Translations under genes and position numbers: made by a program
Notes under the pieces: generated by a model
Told to the model about the DNA's origin: nothing
Seen by the model: the letters and a program-made list of their open reading frames with translations, nothing else
The model's database searches: none
Origin: Pedobacter sp.
GTDB taxonomy: Bacteria > Bacteroidota > Bacteroidia > Sphingobacteriales > Sphingobacteriaceae
Assembly (NCBI GenBank): GCA_030149995.1
Contig: JASLGV010000293.1
Location: forward strand, 1 to 6,495
Direction of reading: 5' to 3'
Length of the DNA: 6,495 nt
In this document: in pieces, positions 5,134-6,495 of the stretch
How positions within the stretch are numbered: position 1 is the first letter of the stretch
How the letters are laid out: each line of letters opens with the position of its first letter

Positions 5134-5958
5134 CTAGTTCAAAGTAAAATTAACACTGATATTGAATTTTACCCTTACTGGTTTACCATTCTGAATACCT
5201 GGAACCCAACGCGGACTCGCTTTTAATACACGAATAGCTTCTTCATCACAACCACTTCCTAAACCACGTACAACTTCGATGTCTGTTAATTTACCATCTT
5301 TTTCAACAACGAAAGATAAAAACACTTTACCCTGAACGTTGTTTTCTTGTGCCATAGCAGGATATCTGATTGCTTTACCTAAGTAAGCATAAAACTTACT
5401 CATACCACCCTGATATTCTGGTTGTCTTTCGATACTAACGAAATCGTAAACCTTGTTATCATCTACAGCAACCGCTGCTTCTCTTTTTGGTCCCTCACCC
5501 ACTGGGCCTGTTACCACAATATCTGAAGCTGTAGGATCACCTTTGATTTCTCGCTGGCCCGGATCTGCTTCTTTAAGCTTTTCAACGGTTGGTGGCTCCA
5601 CGTCACGTACCAGGTTATCTGGCTTAACGATTGGAGGTGGCATTTTCACCTGATCCACCTTTGGTGGGGGTGGCTCCACCGGTGGCGGCGGAGGTGTTTT
5701 TGGATCAACCGGCGGCGGAGGTGCAATAATCACTTCCTGTGCTTTTAGCTGCTCATCCTGGTCACTGGTTGAACCTTTTATAAGGCTATAAATTTTTGGT
5801 GAGAAAAACAACACTAAAAATATAACAGATCCTATAAATAATGCCTTGGTAGTATTGCTCCCGTTGGTCTTACGCAATTGGTAAGCACCGTAATTTTTGT
5901 TTTTACCATCAAAAACTACGTCGAGCCATTCTCCTCTAAATATATCTAATTTTGACAT
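5134..5958 (-). CDS. tonB: TonB energy-transducing protein, Bacteroidota type
   Basis: TonB carries energy from the ExbB-ExbD proton channel across the periplasm to TonB-dependent outer-membrane receptors. In this 274-residue protein the order is: a cytoplasmic segment with GEWLDVVFDGKNKNYGAYQL (9-28), then RK; one membrane helix at about 38-54; a proline-rich periplasmic spacer at about 79-124, with PPPPP and EPPPP runs; an acidic/glycine linker; and the C-terminal domain from about 185 to the end. That domain shows RYPAMAQENNVQGKVFLSFV (198-217), then EKDGKLTDIEVVRGLGSGCDEEAIR and the SPRWVPGIQNGKPVRV stretch (248-263). The long conserved cytoplasmic N-terminus differs from enterobacterial TonB and is common in Bacteroidota. 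It follows exbD by 19 nt. The proline region is locally GC-rich because of CCN codons, not because of transfer. Confidence 0.96.
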   Translation of the reverse strand: MSKLDIFRGEWLDVVFDGKNKNYGAYQLRKTNGSNTTKALFIGSVIFLVLFFSPKIYSLIKGSTSDQDEQLKAQEVIIAPPPPVDPKTPPPPPVEPPPPKVDQVKMPPPIVKPDNLVRDVEPPTVEKLKEADPGQREIKGDPTASDIVVTGPVGEGPKREAAVAVDDNKVYDFVSIERQPEYQGGMSKFYAYLGKAIRYPAMAQENNVQGKVFLSFVVEKDGKLTDIEVVRGLGSGCDEEAIRVLKASPRWVPGIQNGKPVRVKFNISVNFTLN

Positions 5959-5977
5959 AACTTATTGATTTTATTAA

Positions 5978-6484
5978 TTATAAGATTCCATCTCTTTTCA
6001 TCGCCGCTTTTTCATTATCCAGGATGTTGTCATCATCAATCTGACGAACTTTAACTTTTAAAATTTCAAGTTCATCCATGATGTCTACAAAGTTCTGAAA
6101 AGTGGCGCCACTAGTTGGCTTTACCAACACAACAAACTCTCCGCTAATACCTGAAGCATCCGCTTTCTTTCTGTTGTCAATAATGGCTTTATCAATTTGC
6201 GACAATGACTCGATGGTTGGAGCAGTTTCTCCTGCTACCCCCATATACCAGGCAACTTTGTTGTTTTTACCTAATAAAATTGTCATTGTTTTTGTCGCCT
6301 TAAGTTCTAATCTGTTATCTTTAAGGTTATCGTCTTTATCTGGTTTTACAATATCCATCGCTTGTGGCGTAGATATAGAAGTTGTTAAAATAAAGAAAGT
6401 AACCAAAAGAAACATCAAATCTACCATGGGTGTCATATCCACCCTTGGTGTGGCTTTCTTCCCGCCTGTGTTTAATTCTGCCAT
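5978..6484 (-). CDS. exbD: ExbD/TolR-family proton-channel protein
   Basis: ExbD works with the ExbB pentamer in the inner membrane to convert proton flow into movement of TonB. The 168 residues comprise a short cytoplasmic end (MAELNTGGKKATPRVDMTPM), a single membrane helix at about 19-36 (VDLMFLLVTFFIL) and a periplasmic domain with a typical VVLVKPTSGATFQNFVDIMD stretch (118-137). Asp22 in the helix matches the proton-carrying aspartate of E. coli ExbD (Asp25). The acidic, lysine-containing tail after about 149 is longer than in enterobacterial ExbD. The ATG at 6484 is used; only 11 nt lie upstream in the window, and they include a TAG that may or may not be an upstream gene's stop. The expected exbB and possibly a second exbD would lie to the right. 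TolR is the alternative, but tonB next door favours ExbD. Confidence 0.93.
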   Translation of the reverse strand: MAELNTGGKKATPRVDMTPMVDLMFLLVTFFILTTSISTPQAMDIVKPDKDDNLKDNRLELKATKTMTILLGKNNKVAWYMGVAGETAPTIESLSQIDKAIIDNRKKADASGISGEFVVLVKPTSGATFQNFVDIMDELEILKVKVRQIDDDNILDNEKAAMKRDGIL

Positions 6485-6495
6485 TTCCTATTGTT

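Noticed and set aside
5453..5653. Plus-strand 66-codon frame over the TonB linker
   Set aside because: Antisense to the proline-rich part of tonB, where CCN codons suppress stops on the other strand.
5640..5725. GC-rich repetitive stretch with a CCACCGGTGG palindrome
   Set aside because: It encodes the TonB proline-rich spacer. Repeats and palindrome follow from proline codons and are not a separate element.
1..6495. Linked function of the Ton and nuo operons because both handle the proton motive force
   Set aside because: A terminator and a new promoter separate them, so being neighbours is weak evidence of shared function.

Overview
The window reads as part of a Bacteroidota chromosome, most likely Sphingobacteriales (Pedobacter- or Mucilaginibacter-like). 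This assignment rests on four things: AT-rich spacers without clear Shine-Dalgarno sequences, TTTG / TAnnTTTG-type promoter elements, a TonB of the Bacteroidota type with a conserved cytoplasmic N-terminus, and separate nuoC and nuoD genes (not fused as in enterobacteria). The genus is inferred from gene content and was not tested by search. Every gene I accept lies on the minus strand, so transcription runs from high to low coordinates.

Right part (about 2213-6484): a Ton energy-transduction operon, read in the order exbD, tonB, a 72-residue two-helix membrane protein, a PstS-like substrate-binding lipoprotein, and a 570-residue exported TPR protein. The spacers are 19, 11, 1 and 68 nt, so they are probably one transcript whose beginning (expected exbB and perhaps another exbD) lies beyond the right edge. 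ExbD and TonB use the proton motive force to drive TonB-dependent outer-membrane receptors. The three downstream proteins are predicted to be in the inner membrane or periplasm and have no assigned role. The PstS-like protein has no ABC transporter partner in view. A 14-bp perfect stem at 2158-2195 ends this unit.

Left part (1-2130): the start of the operon for respiratory complex I (NADH:quinone oxidoreductase), in the order nuoA, nuoB, nuoC and the first 156 codons of nuoD, which runs off the left edge. A good Bacteroidota promoter for nuoA is physically merged with the terminator of the Ton operon. nuoB and nuoC overlap by one base. By contrast, the nuoA-nuoB spacer (157 nt) and nuoC-nuoD spacer (89 nt) contain perfect or near-perfect hairpins. 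The hairpin before nuoB looks like an intrinsic terminator sitting inside the operon next to a possible internal -7 box.

There is no CRISPR array, mobile element, tRNA or rRNA, and no gene-free stretch above 300 bases. The most interesting material is the uncharacterised tail of the Ton operon and the regulatory architecture of the two nuo spacers and the nuoA promoter.
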